Source: Nocardia vinacea NBRC 16497 (GTDB lineage Bacteria > Actinomycetota > Actinomycetes > Mycobacteriales > Mycobacteriaceae). Taken from it: a DNA stretch of 54,660 nt. The position numbers were made by a program, and so were the translations under genes. This document shows, piece by piece, positions 1 through 8,558 of this stretch (its first letter is position 1; each line of letters opens with the position of its first letter). The notes under the pieces are model-generated. The model was not told where the DNA came from and ran no database searches. It saw nothing but the letters and a program-made list of their open reading frames with translations. Where the stretch lies: the NCBI RefSeq assembly GCF_000308835.1, contig NZ_BAGN01000409.1, positions 1 to 54,660 on the forward strand. The letters run 5' to 3'.

Positions 1-1204
1 CTGAGCGCGGGCGCCCGCGGCGCAGATCCGCCGCCGAGACCGGCCGCCCGGAAAGTTCGGCAAACGCGGCGGCTGCGGCCGCGGCCCGCGCGACTTGTTC
101 GGGGGTCAGCACGAATTGCATGGTCGCGGCCGCTGGGTCGAGTTCGTCGGGCAGTAGGTCATCGAGGGTGCTGCGCCACATGCGGGTGCGGTCCTCGGCA
201 TTCGGCGGCTCGATATCAAAAGTCAGCGGCTGCCGGGTCACCCATTCCGGATCCCATACCGCCGTGCCGACCAGTACGACGCAGGTCGACGCCTCGGCGA
301 TCTGCCGGATGGTTTCGGGTCGTTCGGTGAAAACATCGATACCGGCTGCGATCAGCACCGCGCCGGTCAGTCGCGCCTCCAGCACCGCGGCGGACAGTAG
401 TTCCGAATGTTCGGCGACCCGGGGCAGATCGATGATCAGTGCGGCGCGGTCGTGGTGCCGCGCGGCTGCGACGGCGGCGGCGACACCGCCCCCGCCGGGG
501 CGTTCCCGTAGATAGAGCAGCGGCGCGCGGGTACGCAGTGCCGCGACCAGCAGGGAATCCGCGGTGTCGGGGCACGGCGGTTCTGGCGAGATAGCTCGGC
601 GCAGTTCGGGTTCGGGTGTGTTATCGCCCAGGAGATATCCGACAACGCGGTCCGGTACGCGTAGCGTCCGTGACAGCAGTGGGCGGTCCGCGTCATCGAC
701 GGCGATCAGACCCCCACGCACCAGCGCACCGGTCGCGGCGAATCTGGCACGACCCTCGGCTGCTGCGGCGGGCACACCGCACAGCGAAAGGGCAAGGCCC
801 ACAGTCGCTCTGCGACGGGTCACGTCGTCGTTGAGATAGCCGTACAACCATTCGAATCTGGCATCCACATCCGGTATCAGTGCGACGAGCAGGATTTCGA
901 CATCGAGGGCATCGAGTCCGAACGCGTCGACCACCTGCGTGAGCCGCACCTCCTTGCCATCGGCCTGCGCCGCGGCGGCCGCGGTATCGGCATCGATGAC
1001 GCCCTGTGACTCTGGCTGATCCGGTCCGATCGGCTCGTGTCGGGTCCGCAGCAACCGGTCGACCGCGTCATCGGACAGATACAGACCGCGAAACGGGTCG
1101 TCCGGCTGCGGGTCGCCGACGCGACGCTGCGCGACTGCCCGACGCACTCTCGCCTCGACAATTCCCAAGCGGGCCAACAGATATCGCAGACTCGAAGCGC
1201 TCAC
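1..1204 (-). CDS. AAA+ ATPase of eCIS locus, N-terminal part (partial)
   Basis: An uninterrupted minus-strand frame runs from a GTG at 1204 to the left edge, about 401 codons with no stop. I translated it by hand. The N-terminus is helical and winged-helix-like, with segments such as DPFRGLYLSDDAVDRLL, FGLDALDVEILLVALIPDVD and YGYLNDDVTRRRA. These are typical of the N-terminal region of AAA+ ATPases found beside phage-tail-like contractile injection genes (Pvc15-like). The Walker A/B core would lie beyond the edge and is not visible. The GTG overlaps the stop of the DUF4255 gene by four bases (GTGA), so translation is probably coupled. In known eCIS loci this ATPase is thought to help assemble or remodel the particle. 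The family call rests on motif memory plus the neighbour. Confidence 0.8.
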   Translation of the reverse strand, partial: MSASSLRYLLARLGIVEARVRRAVAQRRVGDPQPDDPFRGLYLSDDAVDRLLRTRHEPIGPDQPESQGVIDADTAAAAAQADGKEVRLTQVVDAFGLDALDVEILLVALIPDVDARFEWLYGYLNDDVTRRRATVGLALSLCGVPAAAAEGRARFAATGALVRGGLIAVDDADRPLLSRTLRVPDRVVGYLLGDNTPEPELRRAISPEPPCPDTADSLLVAALRTRAPLLYLRERPGGGGVAAAVAAARHHDRAALIIDLPRVAEHSELLSAAVLEARLTGAVLIAAGIDVFTERPETIRQIAEASTCVVLVGTAVWDPEWVTRQPLTFDIEPPNAEDRTRMWRSTLDDLLPDELDPAAATMQFVLTPEQVARAAAAAAAFAELSGRPVSAADLRRGRPRS

Positions 1205-1815
1205 CGCGACACCGCCTTACGTGGGGCGTCCACGGTCGCACCGTCGCGGTCCTGCATACCGACCGTGACACCACCGGTCGCGGGCGGCGCGGCAGGCAGC
1301 CGGCGGCCTCCGTCCGCGGGTGCGGTGACAACGAGATCCAGCGACGGCTTCAACTCACCGCCGAGTGCCGACCAGACGTCGGCGAAGGAGCGATCCTCCG
1401 GCGGTGGCAAGGCGATATTCAATGCCACCGGCAAGCCGATATCCGCCAGCGTCCCGGTCAGCGAGGCGGGCGGAATCTGGTCGTGGCGCAGGAAACACGA
1501 CAGCAGCGCCGACAGCAGTCGATGCTCATCCTCGGGCCGCTGGGTCCACGCCGTGATCAAGTAGGAGAGTTTGAAATACCGGGGACCTTGGTGCCGATTC
1601 ACGACCACGCCGCGGTCGTCGTACTCGTTGATCAGCCCGCGCTGGCGTCGTCGCAGATCCTCGCGGATGTCGTAGAGAAACATATTGACCGTCGGCGAAT
1701 TGCGCCGTGCCGCCCAGTCTTTGGTCGGCGCGTCGAACACCACATCGACCTCGTTCCGATCGACCGCGTCGGCTCCGATCAGCGTCCGCAGCGCCTCGTC
1801 CACCTCGACGAACAC
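1201..1815 (-). CDS. DUF4255 (Pvc16-like) eCIS sheath/tail terminator
   Basis: This 204-residue protein has a DUF4255/Pvc16_N-like N-terminus. It opens with an acidic helix (VDEALRTLI), then a VVFDAPTKDW strand, NMFLYDIREDLRRRQ, and the segment FKLSYLITAWTQRPEDEHRLL, which is characteristic of the family. The C-terminal 40 residues are Pro/Ala/Gly-rich and probably unstructured. In eCIS and R-type tailocin-like particles this family caps the tail tube or sheath. The gene lies directly upstream of the AAA+ ATPase and overlaps it by four bases, as in actinobacterial eCIS operons. The start ATG at 1815 is 13 bp downstream of the LuxR stop, so the two genes are probably cotranscribed. Tube, sheath and baseplate genes, if present, lie to the left of the window. 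Confidence 0.8.
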   Translation of the reverse strand: MFVEVDEALRTLIGADAVDRNEVDVVFDAPTKDWAARRNSPTVNMFLYDIREDLRRRQRGLINEYDDRGVVVNRHQGPRYFKLSYLITAWTQRPEDEHRLLSALLSCFLRHDQIPPASLTGTLADIGLPVALNIALPPPEDRSFADVWSALGGELKPSLDLVVTAPADGGRRLPAAPPATGGVTVGMQDRDGATVDAPRKAVSR

Positions 1816-1828
1816 CGTGTCACCAGCC

Positions 1829-2443
1829 TTAGATCAGACCCTGGCGCAGCGCGTAGGCCACGGCGTGGGACCGGTTGCGCAACTGCAGGCGGCTGGTGAT
1901 GTCGTGCAGCGCGTTCTTGATGGTGCGCTGCGAATAGCAGAGTTTGGCGGCGATCTCGGCCGTGTCATCGCCCTCGGCGACCAGGCGCAGGATCTCGATC
2001 TCCCGCTGTGAAAGACCGGTCAGGCTGAGTCCGCGCGGATGCAGTACCTGGCGCTGTAACCGGCCGACCTGATCGAGCAGCCGGCCGAGCAGATCGGGCG
2101 GCACCGTGCCTTCGCCGCGCGCCGCAGCACATGCCGCACGGGCCAGGCGTTCGGCCGATGCGTCCTGTCGGCGCACCAGTCCCGCGATCCCGGCCTCGAC
2201 CGCCGCGGCCAATCCGTGTTCGTCGAAATCGGATGCGACGAGTACCGGACGGCAGCTGCCGCGCTGCAGGCGCCGCAGCGTCTGCAGGGTGGACTCGTCG
2301 ACGGTATCGGCGACGACCAGTGCGACAACGGCCCGCGTCGGATCGTCGGCGACCAGCACCTCCGTCCGTGATCGCAATTGGGCGATGAGACCGGCGCGCG
2401 AGATCGGGTCGCGCGCGTCGACATAGACCGCGGTTCTCTCCAT
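1829..2443 (-). CDS. LuxR-family transcriptional regulator
   Basis: This is a 204-residue protein with a C-terminal LuxR/FixJ helix-turn-helix. The motif LSQREIEILRLVAEGDDTAE begins near residue 143, followed by AAKLCYSQRTIKNALHDI and the recognition region RLQLRNRSHAVAYALR. The N-terminal 120 residues have the length of a response-regulator receiver domain (alternating strands VALVVADTVD, RPVLVASDF). The usual acidic pocket and phosphorylatable Asp are not obvious, so this may be a phosphorylation-independent receiver. A good ribosome-binding site (AGGAG, about 8 nt upstream) supports the ATG at 2443. It heads the minus-strand eCIS operon, which suggests it controls the injection-system genes. 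No sensor kinase is visible nearby. Confidence 0.85.
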   Translation of the reverse strand: MERTAVYVDARDPISRAGLIAQLRSRTEVLVADDPTRAVVALVVADTVDESTLQTLRRLQRGSCRPVLVASDFDEHGLAAAVEAGIAGLVRRQDASAERLARAACAAARGEGTVPPDLLGRLLDQVGRLQRQVLHPRGLSLTGLSQREIEILRLVAEGDDTAEIAAKLCYSQRTIKNALHDITSRLQLRNRSHAVAYALRQGLI

Positions 2444-2720
2444 CGGAGCACCTCTCCTGAGGACTGGGCTTCGAGCGCTCTCGATGCCTGGAACTCGAGC
2501 ATCCGCGGACTTCTAACCGTGCACTCATCAAGAACTAAACGTGCAGGTCGTTGCCCGTTCGGGCACGGTATTCGAGGGCATCGGCGCAGGTAGGGGCCGA
2601 TATTGTTCGCGGCGCTCACGACCGGGGCGGCCGCGTGGTGTCGGTTCGGGCAGGTGCGGTGCGGTTGGCGCGCGGCCACGCTGTTGTCCATTCCGCATTC
2701 GATCGCGTGGGGACATCTGG
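2444..2720. promoter_or_regulatory. Divergent intergenic region (LuxR gene / cell-wall hydrolase)
   Basis: These 277 bp separate the divergent LuxR gene and the peptidoglycan hydrolase, so promoters for both should lie here. A short inverted repeat, TGCCCG-TT-CGGGCA, sits at 2552-2565. It could be an operator or a small hairpin. No confident -35/-10 pair was found. Open frames through the region have poor codon character and are taken as non-coding. Confidence 0.35.
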
Positions 2721-4766
2721 ATGGGACCGATTCGTAATAACCGTGAACGGCATCGTCGGCTGGTGCCGGTGCTGCTCGTTGTGGCGACCGCCGCCGTGGT
2801 CGTCGTGCTGGCGGTGAGCGGGCTGCTGTCCGGGAATCGAATCGGGTACGCCGGTGCCGCGCCGGTCACCACGTCACCCGGTCCGGCTCCGGTCACCGTG
2901 GTAACCGGAACCACTGTGCCGCCGGTGGTTTCGTCCGCTGCCAGGTCGACCGCTCGGGTCGAGCCCACGACCACGACGACGACTACGACAACAACGGTGC
3001 CGTTGCGAACGACGGTCGCCGCCACCACGGTGACTTCGTCCGGGCCCGCGACCAGCACTGGACAGACCACGACCACGACCTGCTCCGGCACGACCGGACC
3101 GACGGCCTCGACCACGACGACCGGTCGACCCTGCGAAACCAAAGTTTCGGCCTGCCCAACCGGCACGACAACGGCCACCACCTCCGCCGCCCCATGCGTG
3201 GACGTCAAATCCGGTGTCTCCTCGACGATTTCAACCATCGTCACCACGACAACGTCGACCACGACGGCCACAACCACCGACCGCCCGGTGGTGCTGACGA
3301 CCACCGATCCGCAGATCCCGCCACCGCCGCGCAACCAGCCCGCGCCCGAACGGACGGTTCCCGACGATCTGTCCCAATCGTCGCCATGCGCGGTGATCAC
3401 CGGCCCGATGGCCAAGGGGCAGTACACGGTTTCCTCGCCATTCGGTCAGCGCGGCGGTGAATTCCACCGCGGCATCGATCTCGCCGCGCGGGAGGGCACC
3501 CCGATCTATGCGGCACTGGACGGGAAAGTCTCGGCGGCCGGACCGGCGACCGGATTCGGGAACTGGATCGTCATCGACTCGACGACATCCAGCGGTCAGG
3601 TCTCGACCGTCTACGGGCATATGTACGACAACGGTCTACACGTCAGAACAGGTGACATCGTGAAGGCGGGGCAGCATATCGCCGATGTCGGCAGCAATGG
3701 CCAATCCTCGGGTGCCCATTTGCATTTCGAGCTGTGGCAGGGCCTGCGGCTGGGCAGCGGTAAAGCCGTCGATCCCGCGCCGATGCTCGAGCAGGCCGCG
3801 CCCGCGGCGTCGCAGTCGGCGTTGAAGATCGCACATGCGATCGCCGACTGTGCCGTGCGGCCGGGGACCGGCCTGGCTCCGGGCAAGGTGCCGCAGGAAT
3901 TCGTGCCATGGCTGGTCAAGGGTGCCGCCGAATGCCCGAACAGCGGTATCACCGCGCCGCTGCTGGCCGGACAACTCAAGGCGGAGAACAACTTCAACTA
4001 CGGTGCGAATGCTCCGGTATCGTCTACCGGTGCCAGAGGACCGGCACAGTTCATGCCCGGCACCTGGGAGACCTGGAAGGTCGACGCCGATAACAACGGT
4101 GTCGCCGATATCAACAGCATTGCCGATTCCGTTGTGGCACAGGCGCATTTCATGTGCAAGAACTGGAAGGACACCTCGGCCGGGGTGAACAGCGGTTCGT
4201 TGCAGGGCGATGCGGTCGATCTCGCGTTGGCCGCGTACAACGCGGGCTTCGGGGCGGTCCAGGCCGCGGGCGGTATGCCGTCCGGGGGTGATTACACCAC
4301 GCAGACCCGGCCTTATGTGCGCACCATCAGGGATCTCGAACGCCAATTCGCCTCGACCGACTTCAATGCGACGCCGGATCAGCAGTCCGATCGCGGGGCC
4401 AAGGCGGCACAGGCGGCGAAGGAGTATCTCGGCACCAAATACGCCTGGGGTGGCGGAAATACCAAGGGCCCCACTCTCGGTGGTTTCGACTCACCCGGTC
4501 TGGCGAGCTACGTCACCTACGTCGCGACCAGTGGCAGCACCACGCTGCCACGTACCGTCCAGCAGCAATGGGCACAGGGCCACGAGATAGCCACCGATCA
4601 GGCGAAACCGGGTGATCTCGTATTCAGCGAATGGAATTCGAACGGAACACCGCGGCACGTCGGTGTCGCGATCGGTGATGGCCGGATGGTGCACGCGTCG
4701 AGCACCGACGGCACGGTTGTCGAGGCGGGCATCGCCGCCGATGCCAAGGTACGGAGCATGTCATGA
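2721..4766 (+). CDS. Trimodular peptidoglycan hydrolase (M23 + lytic transglycosylase + NlpC/P60-like)
   Basis: The protein has 681 residues from the ATG at 2721, chosen because a GGGGA ribosome-binding site precedes it and a basic stretch plus a membrane anchor (about residues 14-37) follows. Residues 50-220 are a Thr/Pro-rich wall-spanning linker with long threonine runs. Residues 230-355 form an M23 endopeptidase domain with zinc ligands H249xxxD253 and the H333-L-H335 motif. Residues 395-545 are a soluble lytic transglycosylase-like domain with likely catalytic E422 and motifs GARGPAQFMPGTW and LALAAYNAGFGAV. Residues 560-681 match NlpC/P60 (YAWGGG, RHVGVAIGDGRMVHAS), but the catalytic block reads FDSPGL instead of FDCSGL, so Ser591 replaces the nucleophilic Cys. 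The first two modules look active and the last does not. The stop overlaps the next start (ATGA). The protein presumably remodels the wall from outside the membrane. Confidence 0.88.
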   Translation: MGPIRNNRERHRRLVPVLLVVATAAVVVVLAVSGLLSGNRIGYAGAAPVTTSPGPAPVTVVTGTTVPPVVSSAARSTARVEPTTTTTTTTTTVPLRTTVAATTVTSSGPATSTGQTTTTTCSGTTGPTASTTTTGRPCETKVSACPTGTTTATTSAAPCVDVKSGVSSTISTIVTTTTSTTTATTTDRPVVLTTTDPQIPPPPRNQPAPERTVPDDLSQSSPCAVITGPMAKGQYTVSSPFGQRGGEFHRGIDLAAREGTPIYAALDGKVSAAGPATGFGNWIVIDSTTSSGQVSTVYGHMYDNGLHVRTGDIVKAGQHIADVGSNGQSSGAHLHFELWQGLRLGSGKAVDPAPMLEQAAPAASQSALKIAHAIADCAVRPGTGLAPGKVPQEFVPWLVKGAAECPNSGITAPLLAGQLKAENNFNYGANAPVSSTGARGPAQFMPGTWETWKVDADNNGVADINSIADSVVAQAHFMCKNWKDTSAGVNSGSLQGDAVDLALAAYNAGFGAVQAAGGMPSGGDYTTQTRPYVRTIRDLERQFASTDFNATPDQQSDRGAKAAQAAKEYLGTKYAWGGGNTKGPTLGGFDSPGLASYVTYVATSGSTTLPRTVQQQWAQGHEIATDQAKPGDLVFSEWNSNGTPRHVGVAIGDGRMVHASSTDGTVVEAGIAADAKVRSMS

Positions 4767-5272
4767 GCATTCGCCGAATCCTGTTGGCCCTGCTGTTCGC
4801 GGCCTTCGGTATCGCGTCGATCAGCGGTTGCGGTTCGACGGTGCGCGGTCTCGCACTTCCGGCCCCGCTCGGTGCCGCTGACACCGCGGATCCGAATATC
4901 GTTCTGCGCGACGGCTTCTCGACGATGTTCGGCTGGCGGCCGCAGAGCGACAACTCACCCGACGACGCCTACGCCCGCGCTCGTCCGTATCTCACCGATC
5001 AACTCGGCGCCCGCGCTCGCGAGACCACCTCCGGCGGTGCGAAGACCCAGTGGAAGGCGTGGGCGGACGCCAAGGCGAAGGTCAAGGTCACCGTGCAGGT
5101 CACCACCGACGAACATCCGGCGGATCAACCTGCCCGCATCGATCGTGTAGTGCTGATCGGGCAAGCCATCACCGATGCCGCGGCGAAACAGATCGAGAAC
5201 ATCGAAATCACGGTCTGGGCAACCGTTGTGCAGACCGAACAAGGCTGGCGCATCCACGCCATGCACTTCTGA
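4763..5272 (+). CDS. Small secreted lipoprotein of unknown function
   Basis: This 169-residue protein starts in the ATGA overlap with the hydrolase gene. It has a classical lipoprotein signal: SIRR, a hydrophobic core, and lipobox SISGC with the lipidated Cys near residue 23. The mature part has helical and strand segments (LRDGFSTMFGWRPQSD, ARPYLTDQLGARA, VTVQVTTDEHP) and ends in a beta-rich tail with W-R-I-H. It resembles its downstream neighbour in layout (a conserved TMF-W pair, P-Y/W-LTD, and a terminal WRI-), so the two are paralogues with an Mce-associated or NTF2-like shape. The fold assignment is weak. Cotranscription with the wall hydrolase points to a role at the cell envelope. Confidence 0.75.
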   Translation: MSIRRILLALLFAAFGIASISGCGSTVRGLALPAPLGAADTADPNIVLRDGFSTMFGWRPQSDNSPDDAYARARPYLTDQLGARARETTSGGAKTQWKAWADAKAKVKVTVQVTTDEHPADQPARIDRVVLIGQAITDAAAKQIENIEITVWATVVQTEQGWRIHAMHF

Positions 5273-5282
5273 AGAGGTTGCC

Positions 5283-5777
5283 ATGTCCAAACTGCGGTAC
5301 GCATTCATCCTGCTCGCGTCGCTCGCCGCGGCACTGTGCGTCGCGTGTTCCTCGACGCCGTCCGGCAGCGATGACAAACCCGCCGACAAGGCGGCGATCG
5401 AGACGATCACCTCCGGACTGCAGACCATGTTCACCTGGCACCCGGGCGCCGATACCAGCAGGCTCGACGCATTCAGGCGGGCAACACCCTGGCTCACCGA
5501 CAAGTTCGCGGCGACGTCGACCACGACCTCGGAACGGGGACCCGGTGTGCAGTGGGATCAGTGGGCGCGTGCGCGTTCCACGGTGGAGGCCACTGTGCTC
5601 ATCCTGGGTACCGAGCACGGCGCCGATACCGATCAGCGGATCGATCGGTTGGCGATGATTACCCAGGATGTCAAAGCGCCGGACGGTACCGTCGTCGACA
5701 GTATCGACCTGACCGCCAAGGTGACCCTGCAGCGATTCGGTCGCGACTGGCGCATTGATTCGGTCGAATTCGTCTGA
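5283..5777 (+). CDS. Small secreted lipoprotein, paralogue of upstream gene
   Basis: This 164-residue protein starts at the ATG at 5283, preceded by GAAGAGG about 6 nt upstream; longer upstream reading overlaps the previous gene. The signal peptide ends in lipobox CVAC, with the lipidated Cys near residue 22. The mature domain shares its scheme with the upstream protein: GLQTMFTWHPGADTSRLDAF, TPWLTDKFA, QWDQWARARSTV, and a C-terminal DWRIDSVEF. Function is unknown. The NTF2/SnoaL-like secreted domain is a guess from length and pattern. It is the third gene of the 2721-5777 operon and lies before the RiPP promoter region. Confidence 0.75.
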   Translation: MSKLRYAFILLASLAAALCVACSSTPSGSDDKPADKAAIETITSGLQTMFTWHPGADTSRLDAFRRATPWLTDKFAATSTTTSERGPGVQWDQWARARSTVEATVLILGTEHGADTDQRIDRLAMITQDVKAPDGTVVDSIDLTAKVTLQRFGRDWRIDSVEFV

Positions 5778-5861
5778 ACCGCAACAATGTTCATGCCGAC
5801 CGCGATTTCGCCGAATGCCACCGCTTCGAGCCTGAGTGCGCGGTGCCCCGTTCGGACAGAC

Positions 5862-5875
5862 TCCCAAGTTTGGGA
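5862..5875. promoter_or_regulatory. Inverted repeat upstream of RiPP precursor
   Basis: The inverted repeat TCCCAA-GT-TTGGGA has six-base arms and a two-base centre. It sits 72 bp upstream of the precursor start, in the 170-bp gap after the lipoprotein gene. Its position fits an operator or the -35 area of the promoter driving the precursor and its maturases. No matching -10 at standard spacing was found, so the role is inferred from position alone. Confidence 0.35.
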
Positions 5876-5947
5876 AATGGGTGTGCGGCGTTGTGCGTAG
5901 CATTCACCAAGAGCGCCAAAGGGTTTCGCTCATTAGGAGGACTAATC

Positions 5948-6100
5948 ATGAAATCGAACAATCGCACGGTGGTATCCGCTGTGGCTGATTTGCGGGGCAC
6001 TCCGCTCGGGCAGCTTTCGGGTCAGAGCCTGACCGATCTGCTTGCGAATCTGGCCAACTCCTCGACCACCGGTATCTCATTCAGCTCCGCTCTGATCTGA
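5948..6100 (+). CDS. FxsA-like RiPP precursor peptide (FxS motif at C-terminus)
   Basis: This 50-residue peptide has an excellent ribosome-binding site (AGGAGG at 5935-5940, 7 nt spacing), which picks the ATG at 5948 over upstream in-frame codons. The leader is rich in Leu, Asp and Gly (VADLRGTPLGQLSGQSL, then a helical TDLLANLANSS). The C-terminus reads TTGISFSSALI. Placed 31 bp before a radical SAM/SPASM maturase, it fits the FxsA family, whose members end in F-x-S-x-x. Here Phe45 is six residues from the end, giving F-S-S-A-L plus an extra Ile. Known FxsB-type enzymes install a cyclophane cross-link on the Phe of such a three-residue motif. The predicted core is therefore around F45-S46-S47, and this is inference. 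The peptide is easily missed by gene callers. Confidence 0.8.
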   Translation: MKSNNRTVVSAVADLRGTPLGQLSGQSLTDLLANLANSSTTGISFSSALI

Positions 6101-6131
6101 TCCGAATACCGCTCGGCGTACCGGCTATCCC

Positions 6132-8558
6132 GTGAACCGTAAACCGCTTCCTTTTCGTCAGTTTGTGATCAAGGTGCATAGCCGGTGCGATTTGGCGTGC
6201 AATCACTGCTATATGTATGAGCACGTCGACCAATCCTGGCGTGGCCGCCCGATGGGGCTGGCCCCGGAGACGGCCACCCGGATTGCGTTCCGCATCGCCG
6301 AACATGCGGCTGCGCACGCGCTGCCCGAGGTCGCCATCGTGCTACACGGCGGCGAACCGCTGCTGCTCGGTGTGGACCGCACCAGGGAATTCCTGGCCGC
6401 TCTGCACGCGGCCGTCGCCCCGGTGGCCCGCCTGAATCTGCATATCCATACCAACGCGATCCTGCTCAGCGCGGCCTACCTCGACCTGTTCACCGAATAC
6501 AACGTGCGGGTTGGTGTTTCGCTGGACGGCGATCGCGCCGCCAATGACCGGCATCGGCTGTACCGCAACGGACGCAGCAGTTACGACCAGGTGATCGCGA
6601 GCCTCGACCGGTTGCGCCAGCCGCAGTATCGCGCGCTGTATTCCGGCCTGCTGTGCACGGTGGATATCGCCAACGACCCGATCGCCGTCTATCGCGGGCT
6701 GCTGGAGCAGCAGCCGCCGCGCATGGATCTGCTACTGCCGCACTCGAATTGGGAGCATCAGCCGCCGGGTTTGCGGATACCGCGCGATCCGGACACTCCA
6801 GCGCGGGGTGGCGGCGAGTACGCGCAATGGCTCATCGCCATGTTCGATGCCTGGAATGCCGACGGTCGACCGGTACCGCTGCGCACCTTCGAATCGGTGG
6901 TGGCGGCCATGTACGGTCGTCCGAGCACCGCCGAGGCCATCGGACTCGATCCGGTGGATCTGCTGGTGATCGAAACCGACGGCACGCTCGAGCAGGTCGA
7001 TTCGCTCAAGACCGCCTTCGAAGGCGCTGCGGCGACCGGACTGAACGTGTGGGACAACAGCCTCGACGAGGCCGCCGTGCTCCCCGGCATCACGGTGCGT
7101 CGTGACGGCATCGACGGCGTCAGCGCCACGTGCCGGTCCTGTGAGGTGGTCCAGGTCTGCGGTGGTGGGTTCTATCCGCACCGGTACCGGCCGGGCACCG
7201 AATTCGACAACCCCTCTGTCTACTGCTCCGATCTGAAGGAGATGATCGATCACGTGGCCGAGTCCGAAGCCGCGGCGGGCAGAGGCGGCGCGCAAACCTC
7301 CGCACATGACGCCGTCGTCGAGTCGCACAGATTGTCCGATGACGAATTCGACCAACTGGCAGCCGGTTTCGGTGATGCCGCCACAGTGAATTGGTTGGCG
7401 CAGGCCCAGGCTTCGCTGCAGCGCGAATTATTGTCTGCCGTCGGCCGATTCGGTCCACAGGATGACGAAAGATTCACCGCAGCTTGGGATGTGCTCGTCT
7501 CCCTGGACACGTCGGCGCCCGCCGCGGTGGCCACGGTGCTGGCGCATCCCTATACCCGGGTATGGGCCACCGCCCTGCTGGAGGGGGTGAGCAAGGGCGA
7601 GATGGTGGCCGAGGATGTCCATCACCTGCAAGCGGTCGCGGCGGGTGCGGCGCTGCACGCGGGTAAGGATTTGCGGCTGCCGGTGCCGGTGCGCGGCGGG
7701 GTCGCGCCACTGCCTACCTTCGGCGCACTGAAAGCCGGTGCGGACGAACAGGTTTGGATCGATACCGGATCGATCGACAGGCTGGATCTGGTACATCCAT
7801 TGCGCCGGCTGACGGCCACCGACCTGATCGTCCCGCTCGAGGACACCGATCCCTATCGCATCGGCCACAGCTATGCGGCCGACCGGCTCAGCGATGCCGA
7901 GGCGCACGGCTGGCAGCTCGCCTTCGCCGCGGGTATCGACTTCATCGACGCATATCTGCCCGTCTACGCGCCCGGTCTGCGCTCCGGTTTGCGTGCGGTC
8001 ATGCCGATGGAGCCGGATGAGAAATACGACCGAAGCGCCTCCATGCGACTGGCTTTCGGCGCGGTCGGCATCGGGCTGCGACGGGCGCTGGTATCGGCCG
8101 CGCTGCCGCTTATCCACGAATTCCAACACGTGAAGATGGGCGCGATCCTCGACATGTTCGAATTGTTCGACCGCTCTGATACCGCGCTGCGGTACTACGC
8201 GCCGTGGCGACCGGATCCGCGTCCGATCGAGGGGTTGTTGCAAGGCACCTACGCCCATATCGGTGTGACCGATTTCTGGCGGGTGCATCGCACGCGGGCC
8301 GAGGGCGCGCAGCGCGAGGAATCGGAGCGGGAATTCGTGCGGTGGCGCATGATGACCGCGGAAGCTATTCGCCAACTTCAGGGATCCGGATCACTGACCC
8401 CGCTGGGGGAGCGGTTCGTTGCGGGCATGAGTGCGACGGTGCAGCCGTGGCTCGCCGAATCGGTCGATCCGACCGCGGAAAGTGCTGCGGTGCGTGCCGC
8501 CGGAACGCACCGCGCCGCCTTCGACGAGCGCATGAAGGTCAGCCGTGCCGTCGATTGA
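6132..8558 (+). CDS. FxsB-like radical SAM/SPASM maturase fused to HExxH hydroxylase domain
   Basis: The protein has 808 residues from a GTG start. Residues 1-330 are a radical SAM domain with the cluster ligands C19xxxC23xxC26 (C-DLA-C-NH-C) and the glycine-rich VLHGGEPLL segment. A SPASM-type cysteine cluster follows (C334, C337, C343, C365). Residues about 395-790 form a second domain with H662-E-F-Q-H666, matching the HExxH peptide beta-hydroxylase (alpha-ketoglutarate-HExxH) family. This arrangement equals the FxsB group of triceptide synthases. As I recall, many fused extensions in that group are annotated as inactivated; here HExxH is intact. The enzyme should cross-link Phe45 of the precursor, and the C-terminal half may hydroxylate a core side chain or bind the peptide. 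The gene overlaps the next by 14 bp. No FxsC or FxsT homologue was seen. Confidence 0.87.
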   Translation: MNRKPLPFRQFVIKVHSRCDLACNHCYMYEHVDQSWRGRPMGLAPETATRIAFRIAEHAAAHALPEVAIVLHGGEPLLLGVDRTREFLAALHAAVAPVARLNLHIHTNAILLSAAYLDLFTEYNVRVGVSLDGDRAANDRHRLYRNGRSSYDQVIASLDRLRQPQYRALYSGLLCTVDIANDPIAVYRGLLEQQPPRMDLLLPHSNWEHQPPGLRIPRDPDTPARGGGEYAQWLIAMFDAWNADGRPVPLRTFESVVAAMYGRPSTAEAIGLDPVDLLVIETDGTLEQVDSLKTAFEGAAATGLNVWDNSLDEAAVLPGITVRRDGIDGVSATCRSCEVVQVCGGGFYPHRYRPGTEFDNPSVYCSDLKEMIDHVAESEAAAGRGGAQTSAHDAVVESHRLSDDEFDQLAAGFGDAATVNWLAQAQASLQRELLSAVGRFGPQDDERFTAAWDVLVSLDTSAPAAVATVLAHPYTRVWATALLEGVSKGEMVAEDVHHLQAVAAGAALHAGKDLRLPVPVRGGVAPLPTFGALKAGADEQVWIDTGSIDRLDLVHPLRRLTATDLIVPLEDTDPYRIGHSYAADRLSDAEAHGWQLAFAAGIDFIDAYLPVYAPGLRSGLRAVMPMEPDEKYDRSASMRLAFGAVGIGLRRALVSAALPLIHEFQHVKMGAILDMFELFDRSDTALRYYAPWRPDPRPIEGLLQGTYAHIGVTDFWRVHRTRAEGAQREESEREFVRWRMMTAEAIRQLQGSGSLTPLGERFVAGMSATVQPWLAESVDPTAESAAVRAAGTHRAAFDERMKVSRAVD

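Noticed and set aside
2528..3427. Long minus-strand Val-rich ORF opposite the Thr-rich linker
   Set aside because: It is the reverse of the ACC/ACG threonine codons of the plus-strand hydrolase linker and has no recognised domain or ribosome-binding site.
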